In this document: positions 49,601-59,260 of the stretch, one piece after another | Numbering within the stretch: position 1 is the first letter of the stretch | Layout: the number at the start of each line of letters is the position of its first letter | NCBI GenBank assembly: GCA_021234155.1 | Contig: JAJEKV010000046.1 | Location: forward strand, 8,311,012 to 8,375,011 | Direction of reading: 5' to 3' | Origin: Isoetes taiwanensis | Taxonomy: Eukaryota; Streptophyta; Lycopodiopsida; Isoetales; Isoetaceae | Length of the DNA stretch: 64,000 nt | Program-made: the position numbers and the translations under genes | The notes under the pieces: generated by a model | Databases searched by the model: none | What the model saw: the letters and a program-made list of their open reading frames with translations, nothing else | What the model was told of the DNA's origin: nothing

Positions 49601-50805
49601 ATTGCGTTGCCCTTGCCCTGTGCAGCTTTGGCATTTTAATTCTTTATCTCTGAAGACAAGGAAATGGACACAGAAATGGAATGGAACCATAGGTTCTCCC
49701 ATGGTCATGTTGTTTAAACCATCAATATAAACCAACAATCCTATTGTTTACATGGTTGACATATGTCATCATGCATGTAATGTAGGTGTAGCTATGTAAG
49801 TCCGAACATATGCTGGTTTGTTAAACGTTCTTTAAACACCTTGGCCTAACCAATTGTGCCAACTTATCCAGATGTTTATGAGAAATCCATCCCACCCTCT
49901 TATGGTGGTGTGAGGAAATGCCACACCAAGATCTACTCGAGCATGCTCCCATGGGTCCGTTACAATCTATCCCACTAGAATTATGCTCGTCCTCGAGTAT
50001 GACAGGACCATAGACCACACCATCCCATGGTGTCCAAGACCAAGCCAAGATCATACCGTTCAGCGGTGTCCAAGTCATACATGCGCCATGGAGACTCGGA
50101 AAGTAGTTCCCCATAAGCCTTTAAAAAACATAGAATAGTCAGTTGCATTGTCACAGTTACAGCAGCATCAGTCATCTCACAATTGTTCCCCTGGAAATTG
50201 ATATGACCATGATCCCATCGATATTATACTCTTTTTGGTCCCTCCTTATATGCATATCGCGGCAATGAAACAATGTTGGAAGGATCAACTGTTCACTTCA
50301 TTGTTCCTCCCATATGTAAATGCCATTTGTCTGTGGATGATTGAATGGAAGTCAATAAATTTGGATCAACCACCAGCGAATGTATGTTATGACTTGTTCA
50401 GAAGGATTTCTTATTATTGTATCTTTAACATGAACACAGGTATCCTTTTGTACGAAATGCTCTATGGAAGAACTCCCTTTCGTGGGAAGAATAGGCAAAG
50501 AACGTTTTCAAATGTACTTACAAAACCCTTGAAGTTCCCAAGCAGCATATCGGTAAGACTTTTTCTGCAAATGGTCTGTTGATGCTAGCACAGGTAAAGG
50601 GAATGACATATTGGATATGGAAAGGACTAAAAGGTATTTGGTCGTAATATGTTAATCAATCCAGGTGAGCTTAGCAGCAAAGCAACTCATTAGGGCATTA
50701 CTAGAAAGAGATCCTGCAAAACGATTGGGTTCTCTGAAAGGAGCATATGATGTAAAGATGCATGCGTTTTTCCAAGGAATCAATTGGCCTTTGATTCGTT
50801 CCATG
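34663..50805 (+). CDS. PHOT: Phototropin blue-light receptor kinase (LOV1-LOV2-Ser/Thr kinase), 21 exons found
   Basis: Exons: 34663-35414, 35811-35993, 36408-36499, 37180-37426, 37647-37854, 38501-38571, 38677-38783, 38898-38947, 39728-39832, 39892-39951, 40154-40243, 41977-42053, 42220-42304, 47776-47856, 48342-48445, 48541-48590, 49125-49231, 49296-49409, 49543-49594, 50440-50552, 50665-50805. Phases join without error into 963 codons. The N-terminus has [15 protein letters not shown]1 carries Cys251 in G-R-N-C-R-F-L-Q-G, its codon split TG|T by an intron. LOV2 carries Cys517. These cysteines form the light-driven flavin adduct. The kinase has G-Y-G-D-T-G-S, Lys697, Asp793 in Y-R-D-L-K-P-E-N, the phototropin-type D-F-D (811-813) and [10 protein letters not shown] with Ser849 and Ser851. 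It acts at the plasma membrane in phototropism, chloroplast and stomatal responses. The C-terminal exon was not found. Confidence 0.95.
36531..36744. repeat. Tandem 107-bp duplication in a phototropin intron
   Basis: Copies 36531-36637 and 36638-36744 each start GCTTGAA and end ACTGCAG, with about ten differences. The unit ends in a splice-acceptor-like CTGCAG, but no exon follows it. Confidence 0.88.
39407..39440 (+). ncRNA. Group II intron domain V-like hairpin
   Basis: The 34-nt segment starts GAGCCGTATG, has a GAAA tetraloop region in the middle and ends GTACGGTCC. The two ends pair (GAGCCGTA with TACGGTCC), with a two-base bulge on the 3' side. This is the length and pattern of domain V, the catalytic hairpin of group II introns in plant organelles and bacteria. 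It lies in the phototropin intron between 38947 and 39728. I see no other clear intron domains; it is probably a fragment of organelle DNA. Confidence 0.55.
42584..42739 (-). repeat. 3' LTR of the intronic copia element
   Basis: It shares GATGCAGTGTGAATATGCAA and CATAAGTGTCATGACTAGTC with 46956-47091. On the minus strand it starts TGTCCACC, just after the purine stretch ATGGAGGGA. It has ~20 extra bases compared with the other LTR. Confidence 0.75.
42866..43560 (-). pseudogene. Copia RNase H and end of RT, broken
   Basis: Minus-strand frames keep L-T-N-T-R-P-D-I and [15 protein letters not shown] (43304-43507), the copia block between RT and RNase H. Then D-N-S-G-A-I and V-A-D-G-F-T-K-P-L (42866-43116) mark the end of RNase H. 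The pieces lie in different frames. Confidence 0.78.
43613..44245 (-). CDS. Copia reverse transcriptase fragment
   Basis: An open 210-residue minus-strand frame starts at M-E-E-E-L-S-M-L and keeps [43 protein letters not shown] and the catalytic [10 protein letters not shown] deletion of roughly 35-40 residues is likely between C-C-W-N and the Y-V-D-D block, because the usual F-L-L-K-L-G-F-type segment is missing. Part of the copia polyprotein; not a separate gene. Confidence 0.85.
   Translation of the reverse strand: MVATMEEELSMLHKQGTWELVPKPTGKNIIGAKWVFKTKYHADGTLFKHKARLVAKGFIQKEGFDYHDVFAPVVRLNTLKAVIGLAAQQDWPIKSAFLNGELEEDLYMSQPPGFKDKNHPTYVCRLKKSLYGLEQAPCCWNSNSQISVLLLYVDDTIMTGNTDVTISNTKALATDFEVTDLGLGHYCLGIEVWQHSQGIHLTQQKYNLTP
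44246..45860 (-). pseudogene. Copia protease, integrase and linker region, broken
   Basis: Read on the minus strand, the protease piece (45565-45861) reads C-S-S-G-A-T-K-H-L where the family has D-S-G-A-T, so the catalytic Asp is lost. Integrase pieces follow: R-S-D-K-A-K-E-Y-I (45320), then [16 protein letters not shown] and the R-V-F-G-C block (44993-45277). The usual H-C zinc region is mostly absent. The acidic linker before RT (44158-44652) holds E-D-S-E-G-Y-E-S-D. Stops separate the pieces. Confidence 0.78.
45978..46844 (-). CDS. Copia gag protein (UBN2-type), open frame
   Basis: An open minus-strand frame of 288 residues. Its core has [24 protein letters not shown] and Y-Q-S-V, as in copia capsid domains. 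It ends with a zinc knuckle, [14 protein letters not shown], at about residues 260-275. The N-terminal ~90 residues look unlike the family and are encoded by a repeat-rich stretch (46670-46770), so the true gag start may be missing. The capsid would package the element RNA. Confidence 0.78.
   Translation of the reverse strand: MSALVDIGSELRCEFRPILKSSKFVHVNFCSRRICSRHIPHAGFFTLGIFMPESSHAGFFTPSPFSTELTQICFPFPKLVCTDFQKDLRGYKSFSSAFDFLHCIQAGEDQQLGIQNQMDNLRLEGCPSMRDYLQQFKALREKYHAAGGLLTDLSLLQYALKSLPCEYQSVTYYYELQDKITISFNQLQHKLIDAEQGHKMYDQMEATFYSKTRLSAPSILPSVSTSEANAASTPPSSSDVTAESKSAAKSAPQQPFTCWYCNKNGHVKLDCKKLLKDVADFLNYKEAK
46943..46955 (-). other. Primer binding site of the intronic copia element
   Basis: On the minus strand the sequence is TGGTATCATAGCC, directly after the 5' LTR. 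It resembles the initiator-Met site TGGTATCAGAGC. Confidence 0.72.
46956..47091 (-). repeat. 5' LTR of the intronic copia element
   Basis: On the minus strand it begins TGTCACCACC and ends CACTGCATCTTCA, directly before the primer binding site. At about 136 bp it is short for a copia LTR. Confidence 0.78.
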
Positions 50806-51156
50806 GTATTTGCTCTCCCCTTTCCTCCTCCCTTCTGACATCACATAGCCCCTCTAATGGGGCGTATGGAACCAGCTAGGATTCAAATCCTATATAACAA
50901 TCTTTACTGCTGTGTATTTTGTTTCTTAATTAGCTGCCCCAGATTTATCTGCATTTTCAACCTAGGGGTATGCTTCCAGATGATAGAAATTGCTGTATTT
51001 ATTTGGTCTCTTAAGGGTCTCCGTAGAGAATAAACTCTAGGCTCTCCTTCAGAATAGCAAATTCAGCTCACTATCGTCAAAAAAACTGGGTGTGGGTTCT
51101 TGGAGATGCATTTGCCGTTCTTCATCAGAATCAAAGTGGCATCAAAAAACCTGTAG
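50806..51156 (+). other. Region after the last recognised phototropin exon
   Basis: It begins with a good donor (GTATTT). No exon with the usual phototropin C-terminal P-P-x-L motif is obvious. A short frame after TTAATTAG at about 50930 reads L-P-Q-I-Y-L in the right phase but is not convincing. Confidence 0.35.
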
Positions 51157-53890
51157 AATCCGGTCACTGTTTTCTTGACGTCGTGCAATAAAAAGGGGGA
51201 AGGCATTCCCGCAGCCCCAGCCACCTGCTAAATCCCTGGTGCTCCCAGATTCATCAGGTGGCTGCACGTCACAGCCCAGAATGGCAATCGTTTCCCAAAA
51301 ATAAGGAGGCTCTCCTTCAAAATAGCTGACTCGGCTCACTTAACAGCCCAGAATAGCAATTGTTGTTTGTCTTGCCCAACATTGTTTGTACCATGCGCAT
51401 CAGGTCAACGTGAGCTGCAGCAGTGGGCAAGCATGTTAACTTGGTATAGCAGGAAGAAGACATTATAGAATAATGCCTTTCGATAAAGGTACAAACTGCT
51501 ATATTGAGTCCTTGTGTAACAAGTTCTCTAAGTATGAGGGCCAGGACTGCCTTTAGATGCATAGAAGGTAACTGAGATTGGACATTGAGATCGTCCCATA
51601 TTTGCAACCCTATTTGCAACAGATCTCCATGCGACAATAACATTGTGCAAATAAGATCGGAAGCAACAATCTGGCAAGAAACTTACATGGCATGATTTGT
51701 TCGCATATTATAGAACAAAATAAATTGAAGATGATGTGCAAGATATCATAAAAAGAGATGACTGTGAAAAAAAAAAGAGGAGGTATTTTATATACAGAGG
51801 GTAAAATGATGGAGCATTCTTAAAAAGAATTTGAAGAGCATATCAACAGGAGGCCGAACAGATAGTAAACAAGGGAATTTTTGATGACAGGACTATGGCA
51901 ATTGTAGATGTAAAAGATAGCAAGAATAATCTTTGTGTAGCTCGATTAGGAAGAAAGCCAAATGTGGACAACCTAAGAGTTTTTGGCTTATAGGATACCA
52001 TATAAAGATGCACTTAACTGCCCTGGGAGTAACTTCCCATACTTCTTTAACTTTTTCTCGTTGTATGGCAGAATCCGGTCACTGTTTTCTTGACGTCGTG
52101 CAATAAAAAGGGGGAAGGCATTCCCGCAGCCCCAGCCACCTGCTAAATCCCAGGTGCTCCCAGATTCAGCAGTTGGCTGCACGTCACAACCCAGAATGGC
52201 AATCGTTTCGCAAAAATAAGGAGGCTGTCCTTCAAAATAGCTGACTGGGCTCACTTAACAGCCCAGAATAGCAATTGTTGTTTGTCTTGCCCAACATTGT
52301 TTGTACCATGGCATCAGGTCAACATGAGCTGCAGCAGTGGGCAAGCATGTTAACATGGTATAGCAGGAAGAAGACATTATAGAGTAATGCCTTTCGATAA
52401 AGGTACAAAATGCTATATTGAGTCCTTCAAGTTTTCTAAGTATGAGGGCCAGGACTCCCTTTAGATGCATAAAAGACAACTGAGATTGGACATTGAGATT
52501 GTCCCATATTTGCAACCCTATTTGCAACAGATCTCCATGCGACAATAACATTGTGCAAATAAGATCGGAAGCAACAATCTGGCAAGAAACTTACATGGCA
52601 TGATTTGTTCGCATATTATAGAACAAAATAAATTGAAGATGATGTGCAAGATATCATAAAAAGAGATGACTGTGAAAAAAAAGAGAGGAGGTATTTTATA
52701 TACAGAGGGTAAAATGATGGAGCATTCTTAAAAAGAATTTGAAGAGCATATCAACAGGAGGCCGAACAGATAGTAAACAAGGGAATTTTTGATGACAGGA
52801 CTATGGCAATTGTAGATGTAAAAGATAGCAAGAATAATCTTTGTGTAGCTCGATTAGGAAGAAAGCCAAATGTGGACAACCTAAGAGTTTTTGGCTTATA
52901 GGATACCATATAAAGATGCACTTAACTGCCCTGGGAGTAACTTCCCATACTTCTTTAACTTTTTCTCGTTGTATGGCAGAATCCGGTCACTGTTTTCTTG
53001 ACGTCGTGCAATAAAAAGGGGGAAGGCATTCCCGCAGCCCCAGCCACCTGCTAAATCCCAGGTGCTCCCAGATTCAGCAGTTGGCTGCACGTCACAACCC
53101 AGAATGGCAATCGTTTCGCAAAAATAAGGAGGCTGTCCTTCAAAATAGCTGACTGGGCTCACTTAACAGCCCAGAATAGCAATTGTTGTTTGTCTTGCCC
53201 AACATTGTTTGTACCATGGCATCAGGTCAACATGAGCTGCAGCAGTGGGCAAGCATGTTAACATGGTATAGCAGGAAGAAGACATTATAGAGTAATGCCT
53301 TTCGATAAAGGTACACAATGCTATATTGAGTCCTTCAAGTTTTCTAAGTATGAGGGCCAGGACTCCCTTTAGATGCATAAAAGACAACTGAGATTGGACA
53401 TTGAGATTGTCCCATATTTGCAACCCTATTTGCAACAGATCTCCATGCGACAATAACATTGTGCAAATAAGATTGGAAGCAACAATTTGGCAAGAAACTT
53501 ACATGGCATGATTTGTGCGCATATTATAGAACAAAATAAATTGAGATGATGTGCAAGATATCATAAAAAGAGATGACTGTTAAAAAAAAAGAGGAGGTAT
53601 TTTATATACAGAGTGTAAAATGATGGAGCATTCTTAAAAAGAATTTGAAGAGCATATCAACAGGAGGCCGAACAGGTAGTAAACAATGGAATTTTTTATG
53701 ACAGGACTATGGCAATCGTAGATGTAAAAGATAGCAAGAATAATCTTTGTGTAGCTCGCTTAGAAAGAAAGCCAAATGTGGTCAACCTAAGAGTTTTTGG
53801 CTGCTTGGCATATTCTGCCATACGACAAGAAAAAGCTAAAGAAGTATGGGAAGTTACTCCCAGGGCAGTTAAGTGCATCTTTATATGGTA
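51157..53890. repeat. Three tandem units of about 0.91 kb
   Basis: The units start at about 51157, 52070 and 52978, each with GAATCCGGTCACTGTTTTC. Spacing is ~915 bp then 908 bp. Units 2 and 3 are almost identical; unit 1 is slightly older. Each contains a piece of copia integrase sequence at its right end. In units 1 and 2 the last ~85 bp are inverted relative to unit 3. The paired minus-strand frames inside the units repeat with the same spacing and have no domain. Confidence 0.92.
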
Positions 53891-55520
53891 TCCTATAAGC
53901 CAAAAAGGATGAAAAATGTATTTAATTAAAATCCAACCACATATTCATCTCACGAAGTGGAGATTTTGTGCAAAGAGCCTCATATGTAATAAAGAGCCAT
54001 CTCTAAGAGAGGTGTTTCGTATCAAAATGATTTAGTCTTTCTGAAACACCTCCAGCTTCCCTTCCGATTCGCCTCCAGATTCGGACTTTTCCACGAGTTT
54101 CAATGATGGAGTCCTTGCACGATAACAATCTGCAAAATGCATATGCAGTTTACTGGAATCCAGTTTATGATAATATTGGCGCCACATCTGCTAAGCCATC
54201 ACCGAAAAGGCCGCCTACTGTCATAAGAAGATCAGAGAAGCTAAAGGAAAAGCAGCAACTTGCTAAAGAAAGATTCCTGCCATTCCCATGTGAACCCAAG
54301 CCATGAAAAATGAGTATGACATGCTCATGAAGTGGCAGCTTACTCCCAAACCAGCATGTTATTGGAAACAAATGGGTCATTTAGAGCAAATTACAACACT
54401 GATGGTGACATAGCAAAGCATAAAGCTTGGCAAAAGGGAATGCCCGCATTGACTATATGGATGTATTTGCTCCTGTAGCCAGAATGCCCACAATTTGAGC
54501 AGTCATTGCCTTAGCTGCTAGCAAAGAATGGCATATCCACCAGTTAAAATTTAAAGTGCATTTCTGAAGGGTAAACCCATTGTTATGAGAACGATCACTT
54601 GTATGCCAACTCAAGAAGAGTTTGTCTGGCTTAAAACAGGCTTTGAGGCGATGGCACATTAAAATCAACTATTTCTTACTGAAACTTGGCTTTAAACTTC
54701 AATAGCAGTCGTAGTCTCTACTATCAGCAAGCTAATGGCCAGATATGTATTCTCACATGGATGATTCCATCATCATAGGGGATGCGTCTCCTATGATTGC
54801 ATATTTAAAGACAGATCAAAAGCTCCTTTGAGGAAACAGGCCTATTGCCTAGGGAATTGAAATATGGCAAAAGAATGCATCCATCATGCTCACTCGGATC
54901 AAATAAATAAAGGCGGTGTTGCAAAGATCTCATATGGAAGCCTCCAAGCCATCTCCTGCTGAACAAGGCATCAAACTTACCTTGGATATTAATGGAGAAC
55001 CATGTAGTACAACCATCACTTGGCCCGACATAGTGTTTGCAGTTGGGCAGGTAAGCATATTTACTCAACTTCCCAAGGTGAGTCACTCAAGAGCAGCAAA
55101 GAGATTGTTAACATACTTTCAAGGCACAATATTCGAAGGAATTACTTATTTCCAGAACCAAGCTCATGCACCATCATTCTATACATTACATCCCATGACT
55201 ATGAAACAAGGAAGTCTACTACAGGATTTGCTTATTCCGTTGGCCTCCAAAAAGCAGTCTACAGTTAGCCTAAGCACTATTGAAGCAGAATAAAAGCCAT
55301 GTGCACAAGATTTTACGAAATGGCATGGATGCTAACGCTTTTCCAAGATATGGGCGTCTTAGTCAAGGAAACCACCATGTTAGTGGGTAACTCTCAAGGC
55401 TATAGTCTTGTCTAAAGAAAAAAATATCATTCCTTGACAAAGCACTTGGACACTCAATTATGCTTTCTGAGAGAGAAACTTGACAACACTATCATGAATC
55501 TATAATATTGTGCTACAAGA
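53640..55520 (+). pseudogene. Second Ty1/copia pol relic
   Basis: Plus-strand pieces follow the copia order. The integrase end is K-P-N-V-V-N-L-R-V-F-G-C-L-A-Y and K-C-I-F-I-W-Y (53709-53912). RT pieces include K-H-K-A and Y-M-D-V-F-A-P-V-A-R (54420-54485), then L-K-K-S-L-S-G-L-K-Q-A (54610-54640). RNase H pieces include H-S-R-A-A-K-R-L-L-T-Y-F-Q-G-T and T-V-S-L-S-T-I-E-A-E (55080-55290). Stops and frameshifts are many. No LTR was identified. Confidence 0.82.
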
Positions 55521-56052
55521 AAGCGTTTGGCTGCTCTAGTCGGCTCCAAGCTTCAGCAGAAGCAGCAGTCCCTAAGGCTGCAGCAGGGCAACGTAATGTT
55601 TAGTTTCTGTTTGTGTTAGGGTTCAGTTCAGGAGTATGAAACTAAAGTCTAATCTAGGTATGCGACGTCTGCCTACACATATGACATGTCGCCTATGCCA
55701 TATAGCTATCTACTGTTCTCATACTTCAATCTATCTATCCATCTCCAAGGTCTTCTTTCCCACATACGGTTCACACTCATAACACTAATCAAAATTCAAA
55801 CAAAGATTCCTAGGGAGATACCTGAATTTGTGCAGAGCTCTTTCAGAATTATCCTTGTGATATATATGTCTGCTCAAGATCATGTCAGATAAGTTCCTTT
55901 CTGAAAGATAAAACGGGATGTAGGAATGGAAGACTTTCAGGCCATATGAAATTGTTAAACTCAAAATATTGACAAAACTTAGATACAAGCACACACTGCT
56001 CATACATCAACCCATTACATCTTGTATGATAATTTGTCTATATGCTTCTTTG

Positions 56053-56147
56053 CGGGTGAGCATAAAAAAACAAGAAGTCACTTGTGGACGTGTATGCAAC
56101 GGGTGAGTATAAAAAAACAAGAGGTCACTTGTGGACGTGTATGCAAC
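56053..56147. repeat. Tandem 47-bp duplication
   Basis: Two copies of GGGTGAGYATAAAAAAACAA followed by GTCACTTGTGGACGTG lie head to tail, with two or three differences. Confidence 0.9.
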
Positions 56148-56590
56148 GATTAAAAGATAGCTAAAACTTCAATTGCTCCTCGAAAATAGCACAAGATTTT
56201 GAGTGACACCTTGATTTACCTAGGTACCACCGTCTACCTTCAAACACGCAATGTCATAAGCTTTTGAACCAAATCAATCCAAATCCAACTCCTTCAAGTT
56301 ATATATGCTCATTGCTTATGCTGCAAATCTAAACGAATTTCACAACCAAATCTCCTCTCCTTGTATGGTGTTTGATCTAGTGGTAACACATTAGTCCTAC
56401 AACAAATATTTCTCGACTTTGAGGCCATCCAAAGTTGCATTCAAGGTAAGGTGATTGGGGGCGGGACTTAACCAAGCAATGTTGGCTTAGTGTGTGTCAT
56501 ATGTCCAATTAGAATTGGATGTTGCCAATGCAGTATGCCAATGTGGTATGACGTAAAGATCGTCTTTTCTTCTTCCTTTTTCCTTTTTCA

Positions 56591-56930
56591 TAATGGGGAA
56601 CATTCTATATGACACCTTCTATTACAATAAAGCATCACATATAAGGATGATGTTGAGTTGCAACTTAGAAGGAGCTTTAACGAAGGAGTTCTGGGGTTCA
56701 TATTTATTGGTTTGTCCTAACAAAGAAGATTTCCAGTTAACATGTACCCCCAGTTTTCATAATGGGGCACATTTTATATGACATCTCCTATTATAATAAA
56801 GCATCAACGTATGTATAAGAATGATGTTGAGTTGCAACTTAGAAGGAGCTTTAACGGAGTTCTTGGATTCATATTTATTGGTTTGTCCTAACAAAGGAGA
56901 TTCCAACTTAACATGTCCCCCAAAAAAAAA
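56591..56930. repeat. Tandem ~169-bp duplication
   Basis: Two copies start AATGGGG-ACATT at 56591 and about 56760. Both contain GTTGAGTTGCAACTTAGAAG and TTTATTGGTTTGTCCTAACA. Small indels separate them. Confidence 0.9.
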
Positions 56931-56979
56931 AAAAAAAACAAAACAAACAAGATGCTAAAGCATCAAGGGGGTGCCCGTT

Positions 56980-57063
56980 GGATAACTATGCAAGTGGTAC
57001 TATATAGGCGACAATAGGGCATTACTATGCAAGTGGCACTATATGGGCGACAATAGGGCATTA
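56980..57063. repeat. Tandem ~41-bp duplication
   Basis: The unit ACTATGCAAGTGG-ACTATAT followed by GGCGACAATAGGGCATT occurs twice in direct succession. Confidence 0.88.
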
Positions 57064-57319
57064 CGAAAGGTCAACAAAATATGACTTTGATCCATGAAAC
57101 ATGCAGTTGTTGGTTAAGGAAATACGATTTCGATATATGAAACATGTAGTTGTTGTGAGACAGGTATGGTATTGGATTAGAAATATGAGCATCAGACTGT
57201 ATATATTTGTTATGTTGCGTCCAATTTACTTTTTTAGTTAATAGTCAATTTTTTTATAACGTTTTAGCAAACTCAGAACATGAAAAGGCACAACAGTTAA
57301 CCTTATGGGCTACAAAGCC

Positions 57320-59260
57320 TAAAAAACAAGCAAGTGGTAGCAGCATATGCCCAGAATGGTTTTCTGAGGGACGCTATTAGAATTATGCAACAGATGGGAC
57401 TGGACAATATATTAATTAATAGAGGTACACTGATCACCCTTCTAAATTTTGTTCTAATCTCGCAAGCGTAGCAGAAAGAAAGTTTGTGCATGCCAGTATA
57501 CTAGATAGTGGTGACTTCAAGTTGGATGTCGTTGTAATCACTGCTGTCATTAACATGTATGCAGTGTGTGAGAATCTTGGCTATGTATACGCAACATTTG
57601 AAAAATTATCACAGAAAAATGTAGTAGCATGGAACGCCATGGTTGCGGTATTGGCTGAACATGGGCATGAAAGTGAGGCAATTCAGTTATTTTGGCAAAT
57701 AATCCAACATGGGATAAGGCCAAGCAGAGTTTCATTTATTACAGTTCTGAATGCATGTACCTGCCCTAGTGCCCTTATGAATGGTAAGTTATTTCATGCT
57801 TATATTATCTGCAATGAATTAGAAGCAGATGTGCACTTAGGCACAGCTCTTATCAACATGTATGGGAGGTGTGATAGTCTGGAAGATGCAGAAATGATGT
57901 TCCAGAAACTTCAGCATAAAAACATGGTCACCTGGAATACTATGCTTTCAATAAACATCCAGAAGGGGGATGGAAAGGAAGCCCTTAATAGCTTTTTCAG
58001 AATGAGAGGAAATGGCCTAGACCCAGAGGTGCTGACAGCCCTGCTTTTATGGCTGAAGGAAAAGTTCTGCATGTCCAGACTATTATGCGTAGATTTGTCG
58101 GATGTTATTGTGGGAACTGCACTAATTAGCATGTATGCTAAGTGTGAAAGTGCATGCAACCAATTCAACAGAATGCAACAAAGAAATGTAATGACATGGA
58201 CCTCGTTAATTGCTGCATTTTCTCAGAATGGGCATAATAGTCAAGTCTTTCAGCTTTTTCAAGAAATGCATCAGCACAATTTAAAAAGAAACGTGTTCAC
58301 TTTTACAACTATTTTGAATTCGTGTTTTGATGCATCAGATTTAGCACTAGGTAGATTAATTCATGCACATGCAGTCAGTGCCAGTTATCAGCCAGGAGTG
58401 ATTTTGGACACTGCGCTAATGAATATGTATGGAAATTGTGGAGATCTTGAAGTTGCTAGATTATTATTTGAGAATACGCAACAAAAGGATGTGATATCTT
58501 GGAACTGTATTATTGGAGCTTATGGAATGCATGGCTATACCAAACAGGCCGTTGAGCTGTTTCAGAAAATGCTACTAACATCCACAAAGCCAAGTAAAGT
58601 CACTTACATATCCATCTTCGCTGCTTGCTCTAACATAGGTGCATTTGTACAAAGCAAATGGGTTCATGCTTATATACTCCATAATACAACTGACATTGAT
58701 GTTTCCGTGGGGAACAGCATAATTGATACTTGTAACGATTGTGGTAGACTGGAGGATTCTTATGAAGCCTTTGGTAAAATGCATCAAAAAGATATAATAT
58801 CATGGAATACTATAATATCTGCATCTTCTCAGAATGGGTCTGCAGAAAAGTCTCTTAATCTTTCCAAGAAATGCTGCAGGAAGGCAGCTATCCAGCCAGG
58901 ATCACCTTCATAACCATCATTTCGTCATGCAGCCATGCTGGACTAGGTGATGATGGTTGTCATTATTTTGTTTCAATCAGTGGAGACAATTCTGGTACTC
59001 CATATGTAGAGAATTATGGAAGTTTGGTTGATCTTTTTGGGCGTAGAGGCTGGCTGGATGAGGCAGAGGATCTCGCATGTGCCATGCCATTCACTTATGA
59101 TGCTGCCTGGATGTCACTTCTTGGTGCATGCAGGATTCATGGTAATACATTCCTAGGAAACAAGGCAGCAGAGCATGTCTTTGATATGGTCCCTAACAAA
59201 TCATCAGTCTATATAGAACTATAAAACATATATGCTGCAGATGGAAGCTGGGATTAACAT
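57320..59260 (+). pseudogene. PLS-class pentatricopeptide repeat protein pseudogene
   Basis: The largest open block (57486-58913, 475 residues) has regular PPR units of P, L and S type, such as L-I-N-M-Y-G-R-C-D-S-L-E-D-A, N-M-V-T-W-N-T-M-L and L-M-N-M-Y-G-N-C-G-D-L. These proteins bind organelle RNA and serve in editing or processing. Upstream sequence from 57320 continues the family (A-Y-A-Q-N-G-F) but is cut by a 1-base deletion near 57445. Another 1-base deletion near 58862 shifts into frame 58871-59224, which continues S-C-S-H-A-G-L and L-L-G-A-C-R-I-H-G. Stops at 59222 and near 59252 interrupt the E-type motif (Y-I-E-L, stop, N-I-Y-A-A-D-G-S-W). No natural start and no DYW domain were found. 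Confidence 0.88.

Larger units (their letters stand above)
55521..57319. other. AT-rich spacer with several small tandem duplications
   Basis: No gene is supported. Three separate local duplications are present: 56053-56147, 56591-56930 and 56980-57063. An A-run is at about 56923-56938. Confidence 0.5.

Noticed and set aside
49821-50175. Possible LTR or gene fragment in a phototropin intron
   Set aside because: The GC-richer stretch looks foreign, but I found no second copy in the window and no domain, so I cannot classify it.
51142-53459. Repeated minus-strand frames of 88-108 residues
   Set aside because: They recur only because the DNA is tandemly repeated; no domain, and copies differ by frame-breaking indels.
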